A stretch of DNA of 13,874 bases from Flavobacteriaceae bacterium. Its GTDB lineage: Bacteria; Bacteroidota; Bacteroidia; Flavobacteriales; Flavobacteriaceae. Positions 6,525 through 13,874 of this stretch are shown in pieces. The stretch's first letter is position 1. Each line of letters opens with the position of its first letter. Below the pieces are notes generated by a model. It saw only the letters and a list, made by a program, of their open reading frames with translations. It made no database searches and was not told where the DNA came from. The translations under genes and the position numbers were made by a program. The DNA lies in contig JABDMQ010000039.1 in NCBI GenBank assembly GCA_013001365.1, positions 1-13,874 on the forward strand. Direction: 5' to 3'.

Positions 6525-7507
6525 ACCTAATGTATATAGCGCAAACATATAATGTCTTACATGAATGGTGGAGATACGTCCTTGGTGTAATAATCGCAGT
6601 AATCGGTGTTTTTGTCTTCTCAGTGCCTCATATTATTGCAATTTTCGCAAAGAGGATGAAAGCAGAGGTGGACTTAACAAGGCTTGAGGATGTCAATTAC
6701 ATTATGGGATTGTTTGACCCTAACATAAATTTGATCTACATTTTGCTTCCTTTTGCAGGAGGTCTGATATTCTTGTTCATTGCGGTTAAATTATTGCATA
6801 GGCAATCTTTAAGGCATCTTACTACTGCCCGGAAAAAAGTTGATTGGAAACGCATTTGGTTCGCTTTCTTTCTTTGGGGCATATTGTCCTCAAGTCTTGT
6901 GATAGTAGATTATTTTATGGCTCCAGAAGATTTTGTCATGAATTTTGAATGGCAACGATTCGCCGTTTTAGCATTAATAGCTGTTATCTTGATTCCTTTA
7001 CAAACGAGTTTTGAAGAATACCTGTTTCGTGGATATTTAATGCAAGGTATTGGTGCCTTGGTGAAAAATAGATGGTTTCCATTGTTACTAACCTCAGTGG
7101 TATTCGGAATGCTCCATATAGCCAATCCAGAAGTTGAAAAACTCGGAAATACAATTATGATATATTACATAGGGACAGGTTTGTTCTTGGGGATTTTGAC
7201 CTTAATGGATGATGGTCTAGAACTGGCCCTGGGCTTTCATGCGGCAAACAATCTCTTTACGGCGTTATTGGTAACGGCTAATTGGACTGCATTCCAGACA
7301 CATTCTGTGTTTAAAGATGTTTCTGAACCTAGCTTAGGATTCATTGACATGATTCTTCCTATTTTCATAATCTTCCCGATTTTACTCTTCATTTTTGCCA
7401 AGAAGTATAATTGGACTGATTGGCAAGGGAAATTATTGGGCAGAGTAGAGCAACCGAAGCTTGAAGATTATAAAGTAATTGAAGATACAAATGATACCTC
7501 ATTATAG
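6521..7507 (+). CDS. CPBP (Abi/CAAX-protease-like) intramembrane metalloprotease
   Basis: A 328-residue multispanning inner-membrane protein with hydrophobic segments near residues 19-42, 71-91, 110-131, 146-161, 185-199, 210-230, 235-250 and 275-293. It carries the family motifs: EExxxR as EEYLFR (E165, E166, R170), FxxxH as FGMLH with H199, and HxxxN as HAANN (H240). The metal site and glutamate base therefore look intact. Family members cleave prenylated or membrane proteins in eukaryotes and have varied or unknown substrates in bacteria. It overlaps menC by 4 nt and menE by 17 nt, so it is embedded in the menaquinone operon. A link to a prenylated quinone or membrane-bound men enzyme is attractive but only inferred. 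Confidence 0.92.
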   Translation: MNLMYIAQTYNVLHEWWRYVLGVIIAVIGVFVFSVPHIIAIFAKRMKAEVDLTRLEDVNYIMGLFDPNINLIYILLPFAGGLIFLFIAVKLLHRQSLRHLTTARKKVDWKRIWFAFFLWGILSSSLVIVDYFMAPEDFVMNFEWQRFAVLALIAVILIPLQTSFEEYLFRGYLMQGIGALVKNRWFPLLLTSVVFGMLHIANPEVEKLGNTIMIYYIGTGLFLGILTLMDDGLELALGFHAANNLFTALLVTANWTAFQTHSVFKDVSEPSLGFIDMILPIFIIFPILLFIFAKKYNWTDWQGKLLGRVEQPKLEDYKVIEDTNDTSL

Positions 7508-8573
7508 TAAAATACATAATCGATTTCAGATAAATGGAATGCATCATCATAAGGATGGATTGGTAGATTTTGCTTATAGCTGCATTAAAGAAGGGGAGCC
7601 TTTTGAGAAGACCATTGGTAATTTCATGCTGAACTGGTTAGACGAAAAGGACCATATTGAAGCCAAGACCTCTGGGTCTACAGGAGATCCAAAAATTATT
7701 CGATTGTCCAAACAATCCATGGTTCATTCTGCCATTGCCTCGGGTGATTATTTTAAACTCGAGCCAGGAGATAAAATCCTGCATTGCTTGCCATCAGATT
7801 ACATTGCCGGTAAGATGATGTTCGTAAGAGCAATCATTCTTGGACTGGAATTAGACCTTGTTGAACCAACATCCCAGCCAATTTTCGATTATAATATGCC
7901 ATATGATTTTTGTGCTATGGTACCATTACAATTGCAGCGAACGTATCAATATTGCGAAAACATAAATACAATTATTGTTGGTGGTGCCGCTGTTCCACAA
8001 GACTTGTGTAAAAAACTAGAGGATTTGAAAACTTCCGTATTCGCCACATATGGAATGACAGAGACCTTGTCCCATATTGCAGTAAAACCTCTAAATGAGG
8101 CCGCACTGAAAAAAGACAGTAGCTTCAAGTCATTACCAGCGTTCTATAAGACGTTTCCCAAAGTTCATATTTCTCAAGATGAACAAAATTGTCTAGTAAT
8201 CGAGGCTGAACATTTGTTTGAAGGTAAATTAGTAACCAATGATATTGTCGAAATACTTTCTCCAAACACTTTCGAATTCTTGGGACGATTTGACAATGTG
8301 ATCAATTCAGGTGGCGTTAAACTTTTCCCAGAACAGATCGAGAAGAAGCTATCATCAAAAATTGATGATCGATTTTTTATAACCTCAATTAAAGACAATG
8401 AGCTTGGAGAAAAAGTAGTCTTGGTCTTAGAAAGTGAATCGATAGACCTTGAGAAGAATTGTTTCAACGGCTTAGACAAATTTGAAACACCAAGAGAAAT
8501 ACTTAACATTCCTGAATTTGTTGAAACCAAATCTGGTAAGATCCAAAAAGAGAAAACATTGGCTTTGCTTTAA
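7491..8573 (+). CDS. menE: o-Succinylbenzoate-CoA ligase, short form
   Basis: An adenylate-forming enzyme that activates o-succinylbenzoate with ATP and CoA, the step after MenC. ATG 7491 is preferred over the TTG at 7479 and gives 360 residues and a 17-nt overlap with the CPBP gene. Visible motifs are the phosphate loop TSGSTGDPK (60-68), the adenine/acyl motif YGMTET (187-192), the hinge region GRFDNVINSGG (D268) and the terminal catalytic lysine K350 in SGKIQK. It is clearly shorter than the roughly 480-residue enzymes of Bacillus but keeps every core motif, as is usual for Bacteroidota. Immediate linkage to menC makes the substrate call strong. A terminator follows at 8621. Confidence 0.93.
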   Translation: MIPHYSKIHNRFQINGMHHHKDGLVDFAYSCIKEGEPFEKTIGNFMLNWLDEKDHIEAKTSGSTGDPKIIRLSKQSMVHSAIASGDYFKLEPGDKILHCLPSDYIAGKMMFVRAIILGLELDLVEPTSQPIFDYNMPYDFCAMVPLQLQRTYQYCENINTIIVGGAAVPQDLCKKLEDLKTSVFATYGMTETLSHIAVKPLNEAALKKDSSFKSLPAFYKTFPKVHISQDEQNCLVIEAEHLFEGKLVTNDIVEILSPNTFEFLGRFDNVINSGGVKLFPEQIEKKLSSKIDDRFFITSIKDNELGEKVVLVLESESIDLEKNCFNGLDKFETPREILNIPEFVETKSGKIQKEKTLALL

Positions 8574-8620
8574 TAATAAGTATGATCAGGATGTATTTAT
8601 CTATGGTTGATTGAACAATT

Positions 8621-8645
8621 GGAACGAATCTTGCGTTCCTTTTTT
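8621..8645 (+). terminator. Rho-independent terminator after menE
   Basis: A 6-bp stem GGAACG (8621-8626) pairs with CGTTCC (8634-8639) around a 7-nt loop, followed by six T residues (8640-8645). It lies 48 nt after the menE stop and closes the menC-CPBP-menE operon. Confidence 0.75.
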
Positions 8646-8646
8646 G

Positions 8647-8654
8647 TATTTTTG
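8647..8654 (+). promoter_or_regulatory. Candidate -7 box for the small exported protein gene
   Basis: TATTTTTG fits TAnnTTTG exactly and begins 2 nt after the terminator T-run. It would give a leader of about 15 nt before ATG 8674. No TTG lies at the usual -33 distance, and T-rich sequence near terminators gives such matches easily, so this is tentative. Confidence 0.35.
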
Positions 8655-8673
8655 AATTCCTTAATCTTTAATA

Positions 8674-9180
8674 ATGAAATATATTAGAATCACGCTTATA
8701 TTGGTAGTTGCACTGCTTTTTCAACAATCAGTTTTTGCTCAATATGGTTTCCGACAGCCCGAACGAGGAAATCGTGGATATACACCACCACCACAGGCAA
8801 GGCCTTCAGCTTACGCCGAGAGACCTAAAGATGGTCAGGAATTAGTGGCTATGCTTATGCCATATTATGTTGAAAAATTGCAGTTGGATGACTTCAAGAA
8901 GGAAATTCTAAAGAATATGTTGATCAAGCATTATGACCAGCTGGAATCTTTAAGAGTGGACACCAGCATGAAATACGATCAAAAGCAGTATGCTTTGTCG
9001 AGACTTGAAGAAAAGCTACAAACTGAACTGGAATCAATTTTTTCGGCCGACGAAGTTGAAAGATTCAAGGAGCTTCAGCAATCTGACGAATTGCGGGATG
9101 CCATGAAATCAGGAAAGAAGAACGAGAGAAAAAAGAAGAAAAGAAAACGGAAAAACGATACAAACGAAGGGATGCGCTAA
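8674..9180 (+). CDS. Small exported helical protein with basic tail
   Basis: 168 residues; no named family recognised with certainty. A signal peptide (1-22, ending SVFA before QYG) sends it to the periplasm or surface. A proline- and arginine-rich linker (~26-50, with PPP at 38-40) precedes a helical region (~54-137: LQLDDFKKEILKN, then SRLEEKLQTELESIF, then SADEVERFKELQQ). The spacing and the SADEVERFKEL ending recall the LTxxQ-type helices of Spy/CpxP-like proteins. The tail 147-160 is almost entirely Lys/Arg (KKKKRKRK at 153-160), which might bind polyanions such as LPS, nucleic acid or acidic polysaccharide. It has its own apparent promoter box and a terminator stem overlapping its end, so it is probably a single-gene unit. 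Confidence 0.75.
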   Translation: MKYIRITLILVVALLFQQSVFAQYGFRQPERGNRGYTPPPQARPSAYAERPKDGQELVAMLMPYYVEKLQLDDFKKEILKNMLIKHYDQLESLRVDTSMKYDQKQYALSRLEEKLQTELESIFSADEVERFKELQQSDELRDAMKSGKKNERKKKKRKRKNDTNEGMR

Positions 9181-9196
9181 CAGGCATTCCTTTTTT
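9167..9196 (+). terminator. Intrinsic terminator overlapping the gene end
   Basis: A 9-bp stem including one G-T wobble (9167-9175, AAGGGATGC, with 9184-9192, GCATTCCTT) and an 8-nt loop that contains the TAA stop (9178-9180), followed by a T-run to 9196. The left arm encodes the last codons of the small exported protein. Confidence 0.7.
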
Positions 9197-9228
9197 CGTT
9201 ACTTTTATTTTACCAGTAATTATACCTT

Positions 9229-10554
9229 ATGAAAAGATTGACCATTATCCTTATTTGCCTCATTAACTTCAATGTATTTTCTCAAATCCTACCATTAAGG
9301 GAGCGCTCTGCTGTTATAGATGAGGTGCTCAAGGACAGGTTTGACAACTTGCTACCGAAATTAATGGATCGTGCAGATATTGATATGTGGATATTGATTT
9401 CCCGCGAGTATAATGAAGACCCAGTTCTGAGGACAATGTTGCCTTCGTTGTGGTTGAATGCTCGAAGACGCACAATTTTGGTGTTCTATCGCGATAAAAT
9501 CAACAATACAATTGAGAAATTGGCTGTTGCTCGTTACAATGTTGGTGAGAATATTGCCTCCGCATGGGAGAAAGAAAAAGAGCCTGACCAGCGTGCGGCA
9601 TTGCATAAAATAATTGCCGAGAGAAACCCAAAGAAGATCGGCCTTAATATTTCGGATCATTTTGGTATTGCGGATGGTTTAGTTAAAACAGATTATGACT
9701 GGCTCGTCAAAAACCTTCCTGAATTGTACATCTCTCGAATAGTCTCATCAGAAAAATTGGCCATTGCCTGGATAGAGACAAGGACCGAAAAGGAAATGAA
9801 AATATTCGATCAGCTCACTGACCTAACTCATGATATAATTGCCGAAGCTTTTTCGAACAAAGTGATTGAGCCGGGTATAACATCAACAGATGATGTCGTT
9901 TGGTTCATGAGGCAAAAACTAAATGATCTTGGATTAAGGACTTGGTTCCATCCAACCGTTGATATTCAACGAGCCGATGTTGCCTTGGGCAGTCATATTA
10001 CGTCTTTTTCCAAAGGAGAAGAGAAAGATATTATACAGAAAGGAGATCTTCTGCATTGCGATTTTGGCATTACCTATTTGAGACTCAATACCGATTGCCA
10101 ACAACATGCTTATGTTCTAAAGGATAATGAAGAGGACGTACCTGGCTTCTTGAAAAATGCACTTAAGAAGGGAAACAGATTACAAGATATACTCACCAAT
10201 AACTTTGTAGAGGGAGAAACAGGGAATGAAATACTTCTTAAATCATTAGAAGATGCAAAAGCTGAAGGACTGAGGCCATCTATATACACACACCCTTTAG
10301 GGCTTTATGGCCATTCATCAGGGTCAACCATAGGGATGTGGGATTCGCAAGGTGGCGTTCCTTTTAATGGAGACTATCCTTTATATAAGAATACAGCCTA
10401 TGCCATCGAATTGAATACCACAGTAAATATTCCTGAATGGAATCGCGATGTTCGTATCATGCTGGAAGAGCCAGGGTTTTTTGGTGATGATGGCTTTAGG
10501 TATATAAATCTTAGACAAACAGCTATAATACCTATAAAGTCATCTAAGAATTAA
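9229..10554 (+). CDS. Exported M24-family metallopeptidase (Xaa-Pro aminopeptidase-like)
   Basis: A 441-residue protein with a signal peptide (1-19, ending NVFSQ), so it acts in the periplasm or envelope. An N-terminal creatinase-like domain (~25-180) is followed by the pita-bread catalytic domain. The dinuclear metal ligands can be followed: D278 (HCDFG), D289 (NTDCQQ), a histidine in THPLGLYGHSSG (H355 or H361), E394 (IELNTT) and E413/E414 (MLEEPGFF). The last motif differs from the usual RIED spacing. Family members remove an N-terminal residue next to proline or split Xaa-Pro dipeptides; the exact specificity is not visible. It starts 48 nt after the small exported protein, past that gene's terminator, and lies 71 nt before the vWA/plug gene. 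Confidence 0.92.
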   Translation: MKRLTIILICLINFNVFSQILPLRERSAVIDEVLKDRFDNLLPKLMDRADIDMWILISREYNEDPVLRTMLPSLWLNARRRTILVFYRDKINNTIEKLAVARYNVGENIASAWEKEKEPDQRAALHKIIAERNPKKIGLNISDHFGIADGLVKTDYDWLVKNLPELYISRIVSSEKLAIAWIETRTEKEMKIFDQLTDLTHDIIAEAFSNKVIEPGITSTDDVVWFMRQKLNDLGLRTWFHPTVDIQRADVALGSHITSFSKGEEKDIIQKGDLLHCDFGITYLRLNTDCQQHAYVLKDNEEDVPGFLKNALKKGNRLQDILTNNFVEGETGNEILLKSLEDAKAEGLRPSIYTHPLGLYGHSSGSTIGMWDSQGGVPFNGDYPLYKNTAYAIELNTTVNIPEWNRDVRIMLEEPGFFGDDGFRYINLRQTAIIPIKSSKN

Positions 10555-10625
10555 GGTCGTCTTGACCACTATCTATTTTTAACAGGAAATCACCTATTCT
10601 GTAATAATTCGTAACTTTAGTAATT

Positions 10626-12818
10626 ATGAAAAAATCATTGCTATTAGTAATGACATTGGTCATTTTCCAGATGGTCTTTGGTCAGAAAAAAGTTACTGTT
10701 AACTGGGATGCATCATTGTCGATGCAGGATAGGGAAATCAGTAGGGAATTGAATTACTTGGACAATTATTTCAAAAAACACCCAGAAGTCGAAATACATT
10801 TGGTGTCTTTTAGTAATGACATCATTCTAGAAGAAAAGTTCACTGTTACAGGTTCGAATTGGGAAGCTCTAAGGAATGAATTACTTAAGACTGTCTATGA
10901 TGGAGCAACGTCCTATAGCAAACTGTTTAATCAAGATTCTGATGAATACTTGATATTTACAGATGGAGTTGAAATCTTGGACAAATTAGAGCCACCAGTA
11001 AGTAAGCCTATTACGATTGTTTCGACCGTATCTGTTGCAAATCCAAAATTTCAAAGGATAGCTGAGAGTTCCAATGGTTCTTACGTTTTGTTGAATTCAA
11101 GTTCTGATACCACATCCGCGTATTCCATTGATTCTGGCATAATGACCGGTTCTATAGGCGTATTGGTGTCTGGAGTTATTACCGATGAGAAAGGCCCTCT
11201 TGCCAATGTTAATGTATTCAATAGAGATAGAAATGAGGGAACAACTTCATCTAGTGATGGGAGTTATAGAATCAAGGCAGATATTGGCGATCAACTTGTC
11301 TTTACGTTTATTGGCAAGAAAACGATTAATATTATTATGCCTGAAGGCGATTTTTTGAACATAAATATGGTAACAGTAACCGAAGCTCTTGAAGGCGTCG
11401 TGGTAACCACGGAAGCATTGGAGGAAGAAGAATTGGTGAATACTGGTAATACCATGGTCGATAAAAAGACCTTGGGATATTCGATTGAAAGTATTGATGA
11501 GGATGATATATCACAATTGGATACTGATGTGCAACAAGCCGTTAAAGGACAATTCGCAGGATTGCAGATTGCTAGTGACGCTGGTCCTGATCATCAAGTA
11601 GATTTAAGCCAGTTTATAGGTAGAGGAAGAAATAGTACCATTGCCTTAAGTCAATACGGATTAATAGTAATTGATGGCGTTCCACAACAGCAGTCTGATT
11701 CGTCAGCTGGTGGCTTTAGGAGTACTACAGCAGGCCATATAAATCCAGACATCATTCATAGCATTACCTATTTGAAAGGGTTAGCGGCTACGAATAGATA
11801 TGGGTCATTGGGAAGGAATGGTGTACTATTGATCACGACCAAGAACGCAATATTAGGCACGAAGCAAGAAAAGAAAGAAGTAAAACTAGGTACTACTGAA
11901 ACATATTCCGCGAATGTAGGTCTTGTGCAGTCATTACCGAGTACACCGTACATAAAAGCTTTAAAGGGTGCTGGAAATGTCGAAGAAGCCTTCAATATAT
12001 ATCTGGACCAAAGAACGGAATTCTTAGCTAATCCAGAATTCTATATCGATTCTTACGATTATTTCCAAGGCTGGAACAATCCGTATTTATCTGACAGGAT
12101 TCTAACTAACATTTATGAAAAATTCTTTGATAGCCCTGAAGTATTAAGGTCGCTGGCCTACAAGCAAATCGAAGGGAATAAGTTCAATGAGGCTTTGTTT
12201 ACCTATCAACGCATTTTGAAATTAAAACCGAATCAAGCCCAATCATATCTTGATGTTGCAAGGGCACACACCTTAGCAGGTAATTATCATAAAGCCCTAA
12301 AGATGTATGATAGAATCGACAAGATGAGGAATGTTGGTAGGGCTAATTTTAGTGGTATCGAAAAAACGGTTACCAATGATTTCAAGAACCTTGTCAATAA
12401 GCATAAAGGGCAATTGAATACAGCTGGAGTGAATCCCAAATTCATGACCAGTGTAAAACATAGAACGAGAATTATTTTTGAATGGAATAATCCTGATTCA
12501 GAATTCGATCTGCAGATAGTGAATCCACAAAAAAGATTCTTTACATGGGAACATAGTAAAGCTAAAGCCGCACAGAGAATTGCAGAGGAGAAACAACAAG
12601 GTTGGGGTCTTGAAGAGTTTTACCTCACCTCTTCGGATATTGGCGAATGGCTTTTCAATATTAAATATTTAGGAACAAATACTGGTAATGACATACCGAG
12701 CTATCTAAAAATCACGATTTACAATAACTTTGGTCAAGCGAATGAAACCATGGAAACCAAGGTTATCAGGCTTAGCGAGAAAGGAAAATTGCAAACAGCG
12801 GTAAAATTAAAAGTCTAA
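10626..12818 (+). CDS. Secreted vWA / CarboxypepD-like / SusC-plug / TPR mosaic protein
   Basis: A 730-residue exported protein (signal peptide 1-19, ending MVFGQ). Residues ~23-160 form a von Willebrand A-like domain with a full MIDAS: DxSxS as DASLS (28-32), T95 in DGATS and D113 in IFTDG. Residues ~178-250 look like a carboxypeptidase-regulatory-like beta-sandwich (VSGVITDEKGPLANVNV, then SSSDGSYRI). Residues ~255-407 match the SusC/RagA plug: GVVVT, LGYSIESID, VKGQFAGLQI, IRG-like IGRGRN, LIVIDGVPQ, NPDIIHSITYLKG, YGSLGRNGVLLITTK. No TonB-dependent barrel follows. Instead there are helices with two TPR-like repeats (~508-565) and a C-terminal beta domain (~613-730) perhaps related to DUF2135. 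It is likely a periplasmic or surface adaptor rather than a transporter. The stop overlaps the convergent carboxylase gene. Confidence 0.85.
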   Translation: MKKSLLLVMTLVIFQMVFGQKKVTVNWDASLSMQDREISRELNYLDNYFKKHPEVEIHLVSFSNDIILEEKFTVTGSNWEALRNELLKTVYDGATSYSKLFNQDSDEYLIFTDGVEILDKLEPPVSKPITIVSTVSVANPKFQRIAESSNGSYVLLNSSSDTTSAYSIDSGIMTGSIGVLVSGVITDEKGPLANVNVFNRDRNEGTTSSSDGSYRIKADIGDQLVFTFIGKKTINIIMPEGDFLNINMVTVTEALEGVVVTTEALEEEELVNTGNTMVDKKTLGYSIESIDEDDISQLDTDVQQAVKGQFAGLQIASDAGPDHQVDLSQFIGRGRNSTIALSQYGLIVIDGVPQQQSDSSAGGFRSTTAGHINPDIIHSITYLKGLAATNRYGSLGRNGVLLITTKNAILGTKQEKKEVKLGTTETYSANVGLVQSLPSTPYIKALKGAGNVEEAFNIYLDQRTEFLANPEFYIDSYDYFQGWNNPYLSDRILTNIYEKFFDSPEVLRSLAYKQIEGNKFNEALFTYQRILKLKPNQAQSYLDVARAHTLAGNYHKALKMYDRIDKMRNVGRANFSGIEKTVTNDFKNLVNKHKGQLNTAGVNPKFMTSVKHRTRIIFEWNNPDSEFDLQIVNPQKRFFTWEHSKAKAAQRIAEEKQQGWGLEEFYLTSSDIGEWLFNIKYLGTNTGNDIPSYLKITIYNNFGQANETMETKVIRLSEKGKLQTAVKLKV

Positions 12819-13874
12819 GTCTGTATGATACCTAGATTAAAAGCTCGTTCGATAGGAGCGTGGTTTGCTGCTTCAATGCCAATGCTTATCCATTTTCTTG
12901 TTTGCAAAGGATCGATAATAGCATCGGTCCATAGTCTGGACGCTGCATAATAAGGAGATACCTGATTATCGTATCTGTCCTTGATCTTGTTGAATAATTC
13001 GTCTTCTTTTTCCTTGGTAATTTTTTCACCTTGTTTTTCAAGAGAGGCTTTTTCTATTTGAAGAAGTACCTTGGCTGCAGAATTACCGCTCATAACAGCT
13101 AACTCCGCACTTGGCCAGGCAACGATCAACCGCGGATCATAGGCCTTTCCGCACATAGCATAATTACCAGCACCGTAAGAGTTACCAATAATGATTGTGA
13201 ATTTTGGAACTACTGAATTGCTAACGGCATTAACCATTTTTGCGCCATCTTTAATTATACCGCCATGCTCGCTTTTGCTTCCCACCATGAATCCAGTGAC
13301 ATCCTGTAAAAAGACAAGAGGTATTTTCTTTTGATTGCAATTAGCAATGAAACGCGTGGCTTTATCAGCCGAATCTGAATAAATAACGCCGCCAAATTGC
13401 ATTTCACTAGGTTTTGTCTTGGCCTTTGTGGTCTTGACGACTTTACGCTGATTGGCTACAATTCCAACTGCCCAGCCATCTATTCTTGCATAACCTGTCA
13501 ATAAGGTCTGTCCATATCCTTTTTTATACTCCTCGAAAACCGAATCATCGACCAAACGATCAATGACCTCTCTCATATCATATTGGTCGCCACGAGATTT
13601 TGGGATTAACCCATAAATATCCTCTTGCGGTAATTTAGGTTTCTTTGCTGCAATTTTATTATAACCAGCTTTATCAAATTCACCGATCTTATCCATTATG
13701 CTCTTTATCCTGTCGAGGGCATCTTTGTCGTCCTTCGCTTTATAGTCCGTAACACCAGAAACTTCACAATGTGTAGTAGCGCCGCCTAAAGTCTCATTAT
13801 CTATTGATTCCCCAATAGCTGCTTTAACTAGATAACTACCAGCAAGGAATATACTTCCTGTTTTTTCAACTATA
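12815..13874 (-). CDS. Acyl-CoA carboxylase carboxyltransferase (beta) subunit, 5' end outside window
   Basis: The frame stays open through the window edge, giving 352 residues plus stop. The methionine at 13696 is internal, because the family motif GGATTHC and SGVTDY lies upstream of it (about 13745-13786). Other motifs are DVTGFMVG, GGIIKDGAKMVNAV, GNSYGAGNYAMCGKAYDPR, AWPSAELAVMSG and the ending RLWTDAIIDPLQTRK. These match biotin-dependent carboxyltransferase subunits, closest by eye to methylcrotonyl-CoA carboxylase beta (leucine breakdown). Propionyl-CoA or another acyl-CoA cannot be excluded. The subunit moves CO2 from carboxybiotin to acyl-CoA in the cytoplasm. Typical length is about 540, so about 190 N-terminal residues are missing. 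No biotin carboxylase gene lies on the 3' side, and the partner must be elsewhere. Confidence 0.93.
   Translation of the reverse strand, partial: IVEKTGSIFLAGSYLVKAAIGESIDNETLGGATTHCEVSGVTDYKAKDDKDALDRIKSIMDKIGEFDKAGYNKIAAKKPKLPQEDIYGLIPKSRGDQYDMREVIDRLVDDSVFEEYKKGYGQTLLTGYARIDGWAVGIVANQRKVVKTTKAKTKPSEMQFGGVIYSDSADKATRFIANCNQKKIPLVFLQDVTGFMVGSKSEHGGIIKDGAKMVNAVSNSVVPKFTIIIGNSYGAGNYAMCGKAYDPRLIVAWPSAELAVMSGNSAAKVLLQIEKASLEKQGEKITKEKEDELFNKIKDRYDNQVSPYYAASRLWTDAIIDPLQTRKWISIGIEAANHAPIERAFNLGIIQT

Noticed and set aside
8174..8530. 118-codon minus-strand open frame inside menE
   Set aside because: It is antisense to the conserved C-terminal MenE motifs; its serine-rich, low-complexity product suggests a shadow frame.
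10555..10567. GGTC/GACC hairpin after the M24 peptidase stop
   Set aside because: A 4-bp stem with no adjoining T-run; too weak to call a terminator.
10612..10619. TAACTTTA upstream of the vWA/plug gene as a -7 box
   Set aside because: Lacks the final G of TAnnTTTG and has no -33 partner; the following ATG would leave almost no leader.
10626..12818. Calling this gene a TonB-dependent receptor
   Set aside because: The plug domain matches, but there is no transmembrane beta-barrel and the rest consists of vWA, TPR-like and beta-sandwich regions.
13694..13696. ATG at 13696 (minus) as the start of the carboxylase gene
   Set aside because: The frame stays open upstream and encodes the conserved GGATTHC...SGVTDY motif, so this methionine is internal and the gene runs off the window.
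1..13874. Defence system, prophage, transposon or CRISPR array
   Set aside because: No direct-repeat array, transposase, integrase, nuclease-helicase or toxin-antitoxin signature was seen. The CPBP protein is sometimes linked to bacteriocin immunity, but here it sits in a menaquinone operon.

Overview
The window looks like chromosomal DNA of a member of the Bacteroidota, probably a marine flavobacterium or close relative. Supporting signs are the low GC content, a menaquinone gene cluster of the Bacteroidota type, a SusC-like plug domain, the scarcity of Shine-Dalgarno sequences, and several TAnnTTTG boxes, the -7 element typical of this phylum. There are no tRNA or rRNA genes, CRISPR arrays, insertion sequences or phage genes. 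Most of the window is core metabolism and envelope biology.

Layout. Positions 1-60 hold the end of a gene, closed by a strong terminator. An MBL-fold hydrolase of the UPF0173 type (129-806) and an outer-membrane beta-barrel protein (845-1978) follow on the plus strand. A two-CBS-domain protein (2078-2479, minus) diverges from a phasin-like coiled-coil gene and an ABC1/UbiB kinase (2621-4703, plus, 1 nt apart). A perfect 16-bp bidirectional hairpin separates the kinase from a three-repeat coiled-coil protein (4759-5361, minus). That gene diverges from a translationally coupled operon menC - CPBP membrane protease - menE (5490-8573), which makes o-succinylbenzoyl-CoA for menaquinone. After its terminator come a small exported helical protein with a very basic tail, an exported M24 (Xaa-Pro) peptidase, and a large secreted mosaic protein. 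The mosaic protein has a vWA domain with an intact MIDAS, a carboxypeptidase-regulatory-like domain, a SusC plug without a barrel, TPR-like helices and a C-terminal beta domain. Its stop codon overlaps the stop of a convergent acyl-CoA carboxylase beta subunit that runs off the window.

The two most interesting items are these. First, the two divergent intergenic regions (2480-2620 and 5362-5489) each carry the same palindrome, AAATGAT-N4-ATCATnT. Three -7-like boxes lie at exactly the same distance from the palindrome centres. This suggests one Crp/Fnr-type regulator controls the CBS gene, the phasin-like/UbiB pair, the three-repeat coiled-coil gene and possibly the menaquinone operon. Second, the 730-residue mosaic protein joins a metal-binding vWA domain to a barrel-less TonB-receptor plug.

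Limits: family names come from motifs read by eye. Promoter and operator calls are inferences from sequence and spacing.
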